From the NCBI RefSeq assembly GCF_020858115.1, contig NZ_JACYMM010000013.1, forward strand, positions 1-64,000: a DNA stretch of 64,000 nt. The letters run 5' to 3'. Positions 35,360 to 44,406 of the stretch are shown piece by piece. The notes beneath the pieces were generated by a model. It saw nothing but the letters and a program-made list of their open reading frames with translations. It made no database searches and was not told where the DNA came from. Numbering within the stretch: position 1 is the stretch's first letter; each line of letters opens with the position of its first letter. Made by a program: the position numbers and the translations under genes. The stretch is from Janthinobacterium sp. FW305-129 (GTDB taxonomy: Bacteria > Pseudomonadota > Gammaproteobacteria > Burkholderiales > Burkholderiaceae_D).

Positions 35360-37522
35360 ATGGACACACCACCGCTAGCGGTACCTGCTCCGGATTCCTC
35401 CCCGCGCGTCCACGACGGCGTGCCGCGGCATGCCGCGCCCCTGCTTGATGATGGCGTCTTCAGCCCGGAGCGGGTGAAGGCCGAACGCGAGCAAGCCTAT
35501 TTCAACGATTTATACCTGCTGGCGCCCGTCGCCTATTTCGTGCTCGGCCTCGATGGCGCGATCGTGCAAGTCAACCTGGTGGCGGCCGAGCTGTTCGGCC
35601 TGGCGCGCGAGCGCCTTGGCCACGTGCTGTTCCGTTCCTATGTGCACGAAGCCTTCCGCCACGATTACGAGCGGTTCGTGCAGCGCGTGCTTAATAGCAG
35701 CGAGCCCGAGCGCATCCAGCTGCAGGTGCAGCTGCCGCCGCCGCGTCCCGGCGCGCGCGAGGCCGGCTTGCCCGTCAGCCTGCTGGGCAGCGCCGATCCG
35801 AATGGCCAGGCGCTGCGCCTGGTGCTGGAGCAGGCCGAGGGGAAGCTGGCCGTGCTCGAACGCAGCGAAGAGCGTTTCCGGCGTATCGTGCACAGCGCCG
35901 AGGAAGGCATCTGGGAAATCGATGCGCAGGCGCTGACCAGCTTTGTCAATCCGAAGATGGCGCACATGCTCGGTTGCCGGATCGAGGATATGCTGGGCCA
36001 GCCGCTGGCTGCCTTCATGGATGAGGAGGGGCGCGCCATCCTGGAGCGCAACATTGCGCGGCGCCAGGATGGCATTGTCGAGCGGCACGAATTCAAGTTC
36101 CTGCGGCGTGACGGCAGCACCCTGTGGGCCACCCTGGCCACCAATCCCATCTTCGACTCCGGCGGCAGCTATCTGGGCGCGCTGGCGCTGGTCAGCGACA
36201 TCACGGCGCAGCGCGCGGCGTCCGAGCGCATCTGGCGGCAAGCCAATTTCGACCAGCTGACGGGCTTGCCGAACCGCCACATGTTTCTCGACCGCTTGCA
36301 GCACGAGGCGGCCCATGCCAAACGCGAGGGCGGGTGCCTTGCCCTGCTGTTCATCGACCTCGACCATTTCAAGCAGGTGAATGACCGCCTGGGCCACGAG
36401 AAGGGCGACATGCTGCTGCGCCAGGCGGCACGGCGCATCAGCGAGCACGTGCGCGCCACCGATACGGTAGCGCGCCTGGGCGGCGACGAATTCACCGTCA
36501 TCCTGGCCGGCGTGGGGCAGCTGGGCGGCATTGAGCGCGTGCTGCAGGAGCTGACGGCCGCGCTGGCCCTGCCTTTCCTGCTTGACGGCGACACGGCGCA
36601 AGTGTCGGCCAGCGTGGGCGTGGCACTGTATCCGGCCGACGCCGAGGTGCCGGACGCCTTGCTGCGGCATGCCGACCAGGCCATGTATGCGGCCAAGAGC
36701 GGGGGGCGCAACGGCTACCGCTATTTCACGCCAGCCTTGCAGCAGGCTGCCGAACTGCGCCGCAACATGGTGCGCGAGATGCGCCTGGCGCTGGCGCAAG
36801 ACCAGTTCGAAGTGCATTACCAGCCCATCATCCGCCTGCGCGATGGCGCCATCGAGCGGGCTGAAGCGCTGCTGCGCTGGCGCCATCCGCTGCGCGGCTT
36901 GCTGGTGCCCGCCGACTTCATCGCCTTTGCCGAGGCGAACGGCCTGATCGTCGATATCGGCGAGTGGGTGTTTCGCCAGGTCGTGCGCCAGGCGCGGCAG
37001 TGGCAGGACGAGCTAGGCGCCGTATTTCAGATATCGATCAACAAGTCGGCCGTGGAGTTCCGCTGCGATGCCGCGCTGTACCAGGACTGGGGCAATGCCC
37101 TGGCGCGGGCGGGCCTGGCGCCGGGCGCCATCGTCATCGAAACCACGGAAGCGGTGCTGCTCGACGAGGCGCGCCAGGTGGCCGACCGCCTGCGCCAGTT
37201 CCGCGCCATGGGCCTGGCCCTGGCGCTCGACGATTTCGGCAGCGGCCAGGTGTCGCTCGCGTGCATCAAGAAGGCCGATATCGACTTTCTCAAGATCGAC
37301 CGCTCGCTGGTCGCCGAACTGGGCCGCGACGGCGCCGGGCAGGGGCTGTGCGAAGCGATCATTGCACTGGCGCATCGGCTGGGGCTGAAAGTCGTGGCCG
37401 AAGGCGTGGAGACGGCGCCGCAGCGCGATGTGCTGCGCGCCGCCGGCTGCGATTATGCGCAGGGATACTTCTTTTCCCGCGCGCTGCCGGCGCAGCAACT
37501 GGCCGCCTTGATCGCGGCCTGA
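35360..37522 (+). CDS. PAS-PAS-GGDEF-EAL cyclic-di-GMP turnover protein
   Basis: The 720-residue cytoplasmic protein has two PAS domains (about 45-125 and 165-290), a GGDEF domain and an EAL domain. GGDEF is intact (about 374-378) and is preceded by RATD, a correctly spaced inhibitory I-site (RxxD five residues upstream). The EAL domain keeps EALLRW (Glu502), INKSAVEF, LDDFGSG, LKIDRS, VVAEGVET and YAQGYFFSRAL, so both cyclase and phosphodiesterase activity are plausible. PAS input is unknown. The ATG follows AAAGGACAGCC. It may tune motility, but physical closeness to the flagellar locus does not prove this. Confidence 0.92.
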   Translation: MDTPPLAVPAPDSSPRVHDGVPRHAAPLLDDGVFSPERVKAEREQAYFNDLYLLAPVAYFVLGLDGAIVQVNLVAAELFGLARERLGHVLFRSYVHEAFRHDYERFVQRVLNSSEPERIQLQVQLPPPRPGAREAGLPVSLLGSADPNGQALRLVLEQAEGKLAVLERSEERFRRIVHSAEEGIWEIDAQALTSFVNPKMAHMLGCRIEDMLGQPLAAFMDEEGRAILERNIARRQDGIVERHEFKFLRRDGSTLWATLATNPIFDSGGSYLGALALVSDITAQRAASERIWRQANFDQLTGLPNRHMFLDRLQHEAAHAKREGGCLALLFIDLDHFKQVNDRLGHEKGDMLLRQAARRISEHVRATDTVARLGGDEFTVILAGVGQLGGIERVLQELTAALALPFLLDGDTAQVSASVGVALYPADAEVPDALLRHADQAMYAAKSGGRNGYRYFTPALQQAAELRRNMVREMRLALAQDQFEVHYQPIIRLRDGAIERAEALLRWRHPLRGLLVPADFIAFAEANGLIVDIGEWVFRQVVRQARQWQDELGAVFQISINKSAVEFRCDAALYQDWGNALARAGLAPGAIVIETTEAVLLDEARQVADRLRQFRAMGLALALDDFGSGQVSLACIKKADIDFLKIDRSLVAELGRDGAGQGLCEAIIALAHRLGLKVVAEGVETAPQRDVLRAAGCDYAQGYFFSRALPAQQLAALIAA

Positions 37523-37550
37523 CAAGGGATGCTCAAGGCACGGGGGATGC

Positions 37551-38672
37551 TCAGGACACGGCGGCGCGGCCCAGGCCCATCCTCAGCTTGTTGCGCCAGG
37601 CACGCACGGTGCGGCTGACGGTCTGTTTCACGTCAAAGGCGATACTGCCGCCCAGCACCTGGCGCAATTGCCTTGCCTGCTTCTTGCGGAACTCGCTGCG
37701 TTCCTGTGCCGCGGCGGCATCGCGCCCGCCCTGGCTGTCCCGGGGGAGCGGCATGGCCGCCAGCACGTCCTGCCAAGGATGGAAGAGCGCCCCCAGCAAG
37801 GTCGCCCGGATTTCCTTGCGCAGCCGGCGGCCCTGCAGCAATGGCAGATTGTAGGTGTCCTTGACGATCCCGATGAAGACGTGGCACAGCGCCACGTCGA
37901 AATACAGGCGGCTGCCGGCGTTCAGGCCGCTCTCGGCAAAGTGGCGGCGCGCCGGCAGCAGGGCGGTGGACAGTTCGCGGAACGACTTGACGCTGCTTGT
38001 CTTGCTGATGCTGCCGTCGCGCTGGCGGTAGTTGATTATGCAATGCGGCAAATAATACAGGTTGTCGCAGCTGTCGAGCAGTTGCGGCAACGCAGTCACA
38101 TCTTCATAGACGCGCCCTTGTGGAAAGACGGGGGCCGTCTGCCGCAAGTAAATTTCGCGTCGGAAAATCTTCGACCAGACGAACATATGACATTCGTCAA
38201 AATAGGTATTGAGTATTTCGTCTTTACTTGTCGTCAAGACATGCGGCGCAAAGGCCGTGGTGATCCGCTTGTTTTTCGACTCGCGTTGCGGATACCAGAA
38301 TTGCAGGTCGCAGGCGATGACATCGGGGCGCGCTTGACGTATCACGTCATCGAGGGCATCGAGGGAAGCGGGCAGCAGGATGTCATCGCTGTCGACGAAG
38401 GCGATATAGTCGCCGCGTGCCAGCGCCAGGCCCTGATTGCGGGCCGCTGCGACCCCCTGGTTGCTTTGCTCGAAGATAGTGATGCGCAAGTGTTCGAACT
38501 CTTGCTGCAAGCGCCGCAGCTCTGCCAGCGTACTGTCGCTGGAGCCATCATCAATGACGATCAGCTCATGGCATGGCCGCATTTGCGTGGCAATGGCCAC
38601 GATGCTGGCGCGAATATAGTCTTGGACATTGTATGCAGGAACAATGAGGCTTAGCGAGATGGTGTCGGTCAT
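37551..38672 (-). CDS. Family 2 glycosyltransferase
   Basis: The 373-residue enzyme starts SLSLIVPAYNVQDYIRASI and has ELIVIDDGSSDSTLAELR and the DxD-type YIAFVDSDDILLP, typical of GT-A fold inverting transferases. The acceptor is unknown. It is read in the same direction as the flagellar operon, 119 bases after its last gene, with a hairpin between. A surface-polysaccharide or flagellin-glycosylation role is possible; flagellin glycosyltransferases are known beside lateral flagella loci. Confidence 0.85.
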   Translation of the reverse strand: MTDTISLSLIVPAYNVQDYIRASIVAIATQMRPCHELIVIDDGSSDSTLAELRRLQQEFEHLRITIFEQSNQGVAAARNQGLALARGDYIAFVDSDDILLPASLDALDDVIRQARPDVIACDLQFWYPQRESKNKRITTAFAPHVLTTSKDEILNTYFDECHMFVWSKIFRREIYLRQTAPVFPQGRVYEDVTALPQLLDSCDNLYYLPHCIINYRQRDGSISKTSSVKSFRELSTALLPARRHFAESGLNAGSRLYFDVALCHVFIGIVKDTYNLPLLQGRRLRKEIRATLLGALFHPWQDVLAAMPLPRDSQGGRDAAAAQERSEFRKKQARQLRQVLGGSIAFDVKQTVSRTVRAWRNKLRMGLGRAAVS

Positions 38673-38763
38673 GGATAGGTGCGCAATGGAAGTGGCGCTA
38701 TCTTGACTGAATTTCTTGTTTTTGTGAAATGAAATTTCCTGCCGTAACTATTATGCCGCATGC

Positions 38764-38786
38764 GTCCGGCAATTGCGCCGCCGGAC
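38764..38786 (-). terminator. Hairpin after the last flagellar gene
   Basis: GTCCGGC (38764-38770) pairs with GCCGGAC (38780-38786) around a 9-base loop, 5 bases beyond the stop of the flgL-downstream gene. There is no T-run, so it may be a weak terminator or mRNA 3' stabiliser. Confidence 0.4.
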
Positions 38787-38791
38787 CAGGC

Positions 38792-39835
38792 TTATTCCAG
38801 GCCCAGCAGGGCGACGACTCGTTCGCGGCTGATGCCTACCAATGCCGAGCTGATCGCCAGCAGCGATTCATAGCCGGGCTGGCTGGCCTTTTCCGTGAAG
38901 TTTTCCGCCAGGGTATCCATGCTGACGGCCACTTGCACCGGTTGTGCGCGGGCAACCCTTCCCGTGGCTTGCGCCAGGGCCAGGCTGACGGCGCTGCGCG
39001 CCGCCTGCAACTGCGCCAGCGCCTGCACCACTTGCTGCAAGGTGGCGCGCAGGGCTTCCGTGTCGCCCGTATGCCATTCTTCCGGGGCGATGGCGGCTGG
39101 CTCCACATCCGTGCGCACGCGGCTCATCTGGCCCGTCGGATAGCGGATGCCGTTGCCGCGCACGGACAGGCTGTCGCGCACGTTGGCCCAGGCGGCTTCC
39201 GAGGTGCTGAACACCAGCTCGCCATTCTCGCCCAGCTTCACGCCTATGCCTGAGGGCATCAGTGCGCGGTCGAAGCGGGAGACGATGTCGTTCGCGCTCA
39301 GGCCAGGTTCGATATTCACCGAGCGCAAGGCCTGGTTCGCGCCGCCGACGGAAAAGGCCAGCACTTCCTGCGGGCCTTCCTGCAGGCTGGCCATGGTCAG
39401 GCCGCGGATGCTGAAGTTCTGCTGTGCCGCCTGCGGGCTGGTATAGCTGAGCTGCGCGTCGAGCGTGCCGCCCGAGGCGCTGGCGCGCTGGCGCCAGGTA
39501 TTGCTGAACTGGCGTACTCTTGCCTCGACCTGCCCCTCGCGGCCCTGGCGCGCGGCCAGCTTGGCCGCCAGTTCGCTTTTCAGCGCTTGCAGCTGGCTGC
39601 TGCTGCGTTCCAGGTAGTCGAGGGTTTGTTGCGCGTTGGAAATTTCCCCCTGCAACTGGTGATCCCAGTTGCTCAGGCCACGCTGCAGGCTCGCCGTCGA
39701 ACTCCTCGCTGCCGGCGCCTCGCTGCGCGCGCTGGCGCTGCCTTTGACCGCGGCGGACGCGTCATCGACGACGCGGGCGGTGCCGGCGCCTTTGGCGGCA
39801 ACGCCGGAAGAGGAGGAGGTCTGAACGATTTGCAT
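38792..39835 (-). CDS. Unrecognised hook-associated-like flagellar protein
   Basis: The 347-residue product lies 5 bases after flgL and is translated as the last gene of the flg operon. No characterised family was recognised. Residues 1-47 are low-complexity Ala/Ser-rich; 48-115 are helical heptads (WDHQLQGEISNAQQTLDYLERSS). Residues 159-236 follow the beta pattern of a flagellin hook-IN (PF07196-like) module: FSVGG, SVNIEPGLSANDIVSRF, GIGVKLGENGELVFST. Residues 257-345 are helical again and end VALLGLE, like a flagellin C-terminus. The typical flagellin N-terminal D0 helix is absent. It may be an extra junction or filament-associated protein, possibly the counterpart of LafW in E. coli Flag-2 loci. 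Confidence 0.6.
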   Translation of the reverse strand: MQIVQTSSSSGVAAKGAGTARVVDDASAAVKGSASARSEAPAARSSTASLQRGLSNWDHQLQGEISNAQQTLDYLERSSSQLQALKSELAAKLAARQGREGQVEARVRQFSNTWRQRASASGGTLDAQLSYTSPQAAQQNFSIRGLTMASLQEGPQEVLAFSVGGANQALRSVNIEPGLSANDIVSRFDRALMPSGIGVKLGENGELVFSTSEAAWANVRDSLSVRGNGIRYPTGQMSRVRTDVEPAAIAPEEWHTGDTEALRATLQQVVQALAQLQAARSAVSLALAQATGRVARAQPVQVAVSMDTLAENFTEKASQPGYESLLAISSALVGISRERVVALLGLE

Positions 39836-39840
39836 GATGG

Positions 39841-40752
39841 TCAGAGAAGATCAAACAGGGAAATGGTGCCAACCTTGGCGTAAGCCTTGTATGTTGCCTG
39901 CAGGGCCGTCTGGTAGCCGGTCAGGTCGATGGCGGCCGCGCCCATGTCGGTCTTTTTCAGGTCCAGCAGGGCCGAATTGTTCGACAGCGAGACATTGGCC
40001 AGGTTGCCGGAGAGCGTAGTGAGGATGTTTTGCGCGCCGCCGAAGATGGCGATCTTGCCGGAAAGCAAATCCATGCCATCATCGGTGCCGCCGAGGCCGT
40101 CGCTGACGATGGCGCGCACGGCAGGGTCGTTGGGATTGACGCCCGGCGCGCTGAGGGTGGCGATGACCTTATCGATCTTGTTCAGCCACACCTCCAGGTT
40201 CTTCACGTCGACGTTGGCCGCCTGCGACACGCCGTTGCCCACCACCACGGTTTGCGTGTCGGTATTGCCGATGTAGCTGTAGCGCGAACCGGCGTTTGCC
40301 GCCGAGTCGTATTTGATCGCGGGCTGGTCGGTAGCGGTGCCGGAAAACATGTAGCGGCCTTCCTGGTCCTTCAGGTTGGCCGTGTACAGCACGCTGTCGC
40401 GCATGGCGGTCAGCGATTGCGTCATCGCATTCAGGTCGCCGGGCGTGTTGCTGCCGTCGGCGGCCCACACCAGCAGGTCGCGCGCCTCGCCCATGTCGGT
40501 GACCATGCTCGACAGGTAGTTTTCGTTTTTCAGCAGGCGCACTTTGACCGTGGCGATATTGTCCTGGTACTGGGTCACCATGGCTTGCTCGCGCGTCAGG
40601 CGCGAAATGCGCACGTTGCCGATCGGATCGTCCGATGGCAGCTGGATGCGCAAGCCCGACGACATCTGCTGCGTCAGGAAGTTGATGCGTTCTTGGTTTT
40701 GCTGAAGCGAAATATTGATCAGCGATTGGTACTGGCTGCTGGCGACACGCAT
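39841..40752 (-). CDS. flgL: Hook-filament junction protein FlgL (HAP3)
   Basis: The 303-residue protein starts MRVASSQ and contains NQERINFLTQQMSSGLRI and PSDDPIG near the N-terminus, followed by a D2-D3 region with DQEGRYMFSGTATD, the pattern of FlgL. It links the hook to the filament and is exported with chaperone FlgN. AAGGAGAAGATC precedes the ATG. flgK lies 10 bases upstream and the unusual hook-associated-like gene 5 bases downstream. Confidence 0.93.
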   Translation of the reverse strand: MRVASSQYQSLINISLQQNQERINFLTQQMSSGLRIQLPSDDPIGNVRISRLTREQAMVTQYQDNIATVKVRLLKNENYLSSMVTDMGEARDLLVWAADGSNTPGDLNAMTQSLTAMRDSVLYTANLKDQEGRYMFSGTATDQPAIKYDSAANAGSRYSYIGNTDTQTVVVGNGVSQAANVDVKNLEVWLNKIDKVIATLSAPGVNPNDPAVRAIVSDGLGGTDDGMDLLSGKIAIFGGAQNILTTLSGNLANVSLSNNSALLDLKKTDMGAAAIDLTGYQTALQATYKAYAKVGTISLFDLL

Positions 40753-40762
40753 GATCTTCTCC

Positions 40763-42124
40763 TTAACCCATCATTTGCAAAGTGGCATCAAACAAGGTAT
40801 TTGCCACGGAAATGACTTTCATGTTTGCCTGGTACATATTCTGGAATTCGACCAGGTTCATCGCTTCCTCGTCCTTGTTTACGCCGCTGGTGGATTTCCA
40901 GTCGTCGATGGCTTGCGCGCGCACCGTGGTGGCCGTTTTCAGCAAGGCCTGGTTCTGCTGGCTGTAGATGCCCAGCTTGCCGACCAGCTGCGTATCCGCG
41001 TCGCTCATCAAAACATCACCCACCCAGCTGACGTTGATCGACTGATTCTTGATATCGATCAATTTTTGCAAGTTGCCGCTGTCGCCGGCGGCGCCCGTCA
41101 ACGACAGGGCCAGATCCTTGGCGTTGAAGCCTGGAGTAATGCTCAGCTTGCCATTCGCGTAGGCCAGCAGTGGACCACCGGGGGTACCGGCCATGGTTTT
41201 TCCCAGTGCCAGCTGTGCGTTGACCTTGCTGGTCAGCTGGGTGGCCATGTCTTGCAGCGACTGTTGCAGCGGTTTCAGGGTATTTTTTTCGAATTCGCCC
41301 AGGCCGCCCATCTGCCCGCCGATGGCTGCCAGATCGAGGGTGTACGTCGACTTGGCGAAATCAAGGCTCAGGGTTTGCTCGCCCGAGTTCGTCATGGTGC
41401 TGGTCAAGGTGCCGGCCAGGCTGCCGATGACCAGCGGCTGGCCCGACTTCAGCGAGACATTGCGCGAGCCGTCCGGCTGGTCGAGCACGTCGATGCCCAT
41501 TTGCGAGGCCAGGCCATCGATCAGCTGGTCGCGTGCATCCATCAGCGACGACACGTTCGTGCCCGAGGCCGTGGAGGCGCTGATGCGCTGGTTCAGTGCG
41601 GCGATATTGGCCAGGGCAGTATTGGCTTGCGGCACGATCGCTGCGCGTTGTTGCTGCACCGACAGCAACTGGTTGCCCATGACGGTGCTGATGCTGTTGA
41701 AGCGCTGCGCCATGGCGTCGGCGGAGGTGATGATCTGCTGGCGCAGCGGCGTCGAGGTCGGGTCGACGGCCGAGGCGTTGAGGGCGGCGAAAAAGCCGTC
41801 GATGCCGTTGCTGATGCTGGAGGCATCGTCGCCCATCACGCGTTCGAGCTGCGTCAGATAAGGCTGGGTCTGCGAACGGGCGCCCTGGTCGGACGCGGCG
41901 CGCCACATTTGCTGGCTTTTATAAGCATCGGCAAAGCGCAGCAGGGCGGACACTTCCACGCCATTGCCGGCCGAGCGTACGCCGGCGCTAGCGCCAAGCG
42001 AGGACAACAGCACGCCTTGACGGGTATAGCCCGCCGTTTGCAGGTTGGCGATGTTCTGGCTGGCCGCATTGAGTGCGGCCTGGGCGGCGATGCTGCCTGA
42101 CAATGCATTGCTGATGATGCTCAT
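40763..42124 (-). CDS. flgK: Hook-filament junction protein FlgK (HAP1)
   Basis: The 453-residue product begins SIISNALSGSIAAQAALNAASQNIANLQTAGYTRQ, the conserved FlgK/rod-hook D0 motif, and ends AMNLVEFQNMYQANMKVISVANTLFDATLQMMG, the C-terminal D0 helix. It joins the hook to FlgL. The sequence is shorter than the 550 residues of Salmonella FlgK, consistent with a smaller D2-D3 region as in lateral flagella. An 81-base gap separates it from flgJ, the largest inside this operon. Confidence 0.94.
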   Translation of the reverse strand: MSIISNALSGSIAAQAALNAASQNIANLQTAGYTRQGVLLSSLGASAGVRSAGNGVEVSALLRFADAYKSQQMWRAASDQGARSQTQPYLTQLERVMGDDASSISNGIDGFFAALNASAVDPTSTPLRQQIITSADAMAQRFNSISTVMGNQLLSVQQQRAAIVPQANTALANIAALNQRISASTASGTNVSSLMDARDQLIDGLASQMGIDVLDQPDGSRNVSLKSGQPLVIGSLAGTLTSTMTNSGEQTLSLDFAKSTYTLDLAAIGGQMGGLGEFEKNTLKPLQQSLQDMATQLTSKVNAQLALGKTMAGTPGGPLLAYANGKLSITPGFNAKDLALSLTGAAGDSGNLQKLIDIKNQSINVSWVGDVLMSDADTQLVGKLGIYSQQNQALLKTATTVRAQAIDDWKSTSGVNKDEEAMNLVEFQNMYQANMKVISVANTLFDATLQMMG

Positions 42125-42205
42125 TGGGCAAGTTTCTTTCGTGAAGAGTGTGGCGCATGCGGGTGGGCAGGCATTGAATCGTTGTTACCTTGTACAGGCG
42201 ACGCT

Positions 42206-42610
42206 TCAGGCCGATTTATTAAGCGGCGCTGCAATATTGTCGGTTTTGATAGCGCTTTTGCCAGTGACGTTGGCCGAAACGGGTGCGCTGGCCGCCGGCA
42301 GCAGCTGGCGCAGGATGGCGTCGGCGATGCCGAAGGCGCGCTGGCCGGCCATCTTGTCGGCCACCAGGTTGTCGGCCATTTCCAGCATGTCGCTGTTGAT
42401 GGGGTCCTTGAAGACGCTGTCCTCGCCCGCCATCTCGCGCGTGCCTGAACGCATCTGGCGCAGCATGTGCGAGATGAAGAAGGCTTCGAACTTGACGGCC
42501 GCCTCGGTGGCCTTGGCCGCATAGCGGGGATCAGCCGGCGTGGCGGCGGCGGGGGTCTTGTCGTCGAGCGCCGAAGGCAGGGCGCTGCTGCTGTCATTTA
42601 TATTAAGCAT
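42206..42610 (-). CDS. flgJ: Rod-cap protein FlgJ, N-terminal domain only
   Basis: The 134-residue protein contains only the rod-binding domain (PF10135): VKFEAFFISHMLRQMRSGT followed by SDMLEMADNLVADKMAG. The C-terminal muramidase found in Salmonella FlgJ is absent; a separate muramidase is encoded at 49570-50331 in this window. It caps the growing rod in the periplasm. Its start overlaps the flgI stop by one base (TGATG). The C-terminus is short and variable. Confidence 0.9.
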   Translation of the reverse strand: MLNINDSSSALPSALDDKTPAAATPADPRYAAKATEAAVKFEAFFISHMLRQMRSGTREMAGEDSVFKDPINSDMLEMADNLVADKMAGQRAFGIADAILRQLLPAASAPVSANVTGKSAIKTDNIAAPLNKSA

Positions 42611-43722
42611 CAGATAACCACCAGTTCGCCTTCGATGGCCCCGGCCTGGTCGAGGGCTTGTAAAATTGCCATGATGTCATCGGGCGAAGCGCCCAGGCTG
42701 TTGACCACGTCGATGATCGATTGCAGCTTGGCGCCGGCCGGCCATTTGAACATATTGCCGTTGCCCTGGTCGACGGACACCTTCGATTGCGGCGTGACGG
42801 TGGTCTGGCCACGGCCGAACGGCGCCGGCTGGCTGACGGCCGAACTCTCGGAAATGACCACTTTCAGCGAGCCGTGCGTGACGGCGGCCGCTTTCACGCG
42901 CAAGCCTTCGGCGATGACCACGGTGCCGGTGCGCGAATTGAAGACCACTTTCGGCGTGTCGACGCCCACATCGACGCTCAAGGCTTCCAGCTTGGCCATG
43001 AACGCCACGCGCTGGGTCGGGTTTTCCGGCGCCAGCACGTCCACGCTGGTGGCGTCGCGCGTGGTGGCGACGGCGCCGAAGCGGCGGTTCACGGCTTCGA
43101 CGATATTGATGGCCGTCTCGAAATGCGGGTGGCGCAGGTTCAGGGTGACGGAAGGCTTGGTGGAAAAGTCGCTGAGAATCTCGCGCTCGATGTTGGCGCC
43201 GTTGGGAATGCGGCCCGAGGTGGGCGTATTCACGGTGACGGACGAGCCGCTCTTGCCGGTGGCGTTGAGGCCGCCGACGACCACGTTGCCTTGCGCCAGC
43301 GCATACGTTTCATTGTCGGCCGCGCGCAGTTGCGTCAGCAGCAAGGTGCCGCCGCGCAAGCTTTTCGCATCGCCCAGCGAGGAGACGGTGACGTCGATGG
43401 ACTGGCCACGGCGGTATCCAGGCGGAAACACGGCGCTGACCATGACGGTGGCGACGTTCTTGCTTTTCGCTTCGGCGCCGTCCGGCATCTTCACGCCGAA
43501 CTGCTTGAGCATGTTGACCACGGACTGGCTGGAAAACTTCACCTGGGTGGTGTCGCCGCTGCCGTTCAGGCCCACGACGAGGCCATAGCCGACCAGCGGG
43601 TTGTCGCGCACGCCCTCGATGCTGACCAGGTTGCGCAGCACTTGCGCGGCGCTGGCGGGCAGGGCTAAGCCGGAGAGCACGGCCAGCATGGCTGCCAGGG
43701 GCAGGGCGGAACGAAATTTCAT
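42610..43722 (-). CDS. flgI: Flagellar P-ring protein FlgI
   Basis: The 370-residue precursor has a signal peptide of about 25 residues and the P-ring motifs [29 protein letters not shown] near the N-terminus, [22 protein letters not shown] and [25 protein letters not shown] at the end. It assembles into the periplasmic P ring of the bushing. FlgI contains a disulfide in some species and needs DsbA; here DsbA is the unusual CPAC type. It sits between flgH and flgJ, overlapping the latter. Confidence 0.95.
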   Translation of the reverse strand: MKFRSALPLAAMLAVLSGLALPASAAQVLRNLVSIEGVRDNPLVGYGLVVGLNGSGDTTQVKFSSQSVVNMLKQFGVKMPDGAEAKSKNVATVMVSAVFPPGYRRGQSIDVTVSSLGDAKSLRGGTLLLTQLRAADNETYALAQGNVVVGGLNATGKSGSSVTVNTPTSGRIPNGANIEREILSDFSTKPSVTLNLRHPHFETAINIVEAVNRRFGAVATTRDATSVDVLAPENPTQRVAFMAKLEALSVDVGVDTPKVVFNSRTGTVVIAEGLRVKAAAVTHGSLKVVISESSAVSQPAPFGRGQTTVTPQSKVSVDQGNGNMFKWPAGAKLQSIIDVVNSLGASPDDIMAILQALDQAGAIEGELVVI

Positions 43723-43731
43723 GAGGTCACC

Positions 43732-44406
43732 TTAAAACGGCATCCATGGGCCGACGAAGAAGCGCGTCAGCCAGCCTGGTGTATTGGCTTCGGCCAGGGT
43801 GCCCTGGCCGGAATAGGCGATTTGCGCATTGGCGATGCGCAAGGACGATACCTGGTTGTTGGAATCGATGTCGGCTGCGCGCAGGTAGCCGCGCAGGCGC
43901 ACGAATTCCTCGCCCTGGTTCAGGGTCAGCGTTTTTTCGCCCTGTACGCGCAGCAAGCCGTTCGGCAGCACTTCCTGCACGATCACGGTGATGGCGCCGG
44001 ACAGCGCATTTTGCTGCGTGCTGGTCGAGTCGCCGGCGAAGTTGCGGTCGGCCGACAGGTCGATGCCCGTCTTGGGGAAGGTCTTGCCGAGGATGTTGGC
44101 CGCATTCACGCCGACGGACGCCCCCTTGTTGAACGACGTGCCGGCCTTCTTGCTCGCTTGCGTGGTTTCCTGCAGGGCCACCGTGACGACGTCGCCCACG
44201 CGGAAGGCGCGGCTGTCCGAGATCAGGTCCAGTCCCGCATCGGGATTGAAGACGCCGCCGCCCACGCCGCCGCGCGCAGCGCTGCGCGGCGCCACGGGCA
44301 GCGGCGTATCGGAAAAGCTGGGCGCCACTGGTGCGGCCGGCTGGCTGGCGCAACCGGCGATCGACACCAGCAGCAGGGCCGCCGTGGCTTTCATGGCGAC
44401 CGTCAT
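43732..44406 (-). CDS. flgH: Flagellar L-ring lipoprotein FlgH
   Basis: The 224-residue lipoprotein has LLVSIAGCAS as its lipobox, followed by ISDSRAFRVGDVVTVALQETTQASKKAGTSFNK and GEKTLTLNQGEEFVRLRGYLRAADIDSNNQVSSLRIANAQIAYSGQG, which define the L-ring family. It forms the outer-membrane ring of the bushing. The ATG overlaps the flgG stop by one base; the Met at residue 5 is an alternative start. Confidence 0.94.
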   Translation of the reverse strand: MTVAMKATAALLLVSIAGCASQPAAPVAPSFSDTPLPVAPRSAARGGVGGGVFNPDAGLDLISDSRAFRVGDVVTVALQETTQASKKAGTSFNKGASVGVNAANILGKTFPKTGIDLSADRNFAGDSTSTQQNALSGAITVIVQEVLPNGLLRVQGEKTLTLNQGEEFVRLRGYLRAADIDSNNQVSSLRIANAQIAYSGQGTLAEANTPGWLTRFFVGPWMPF

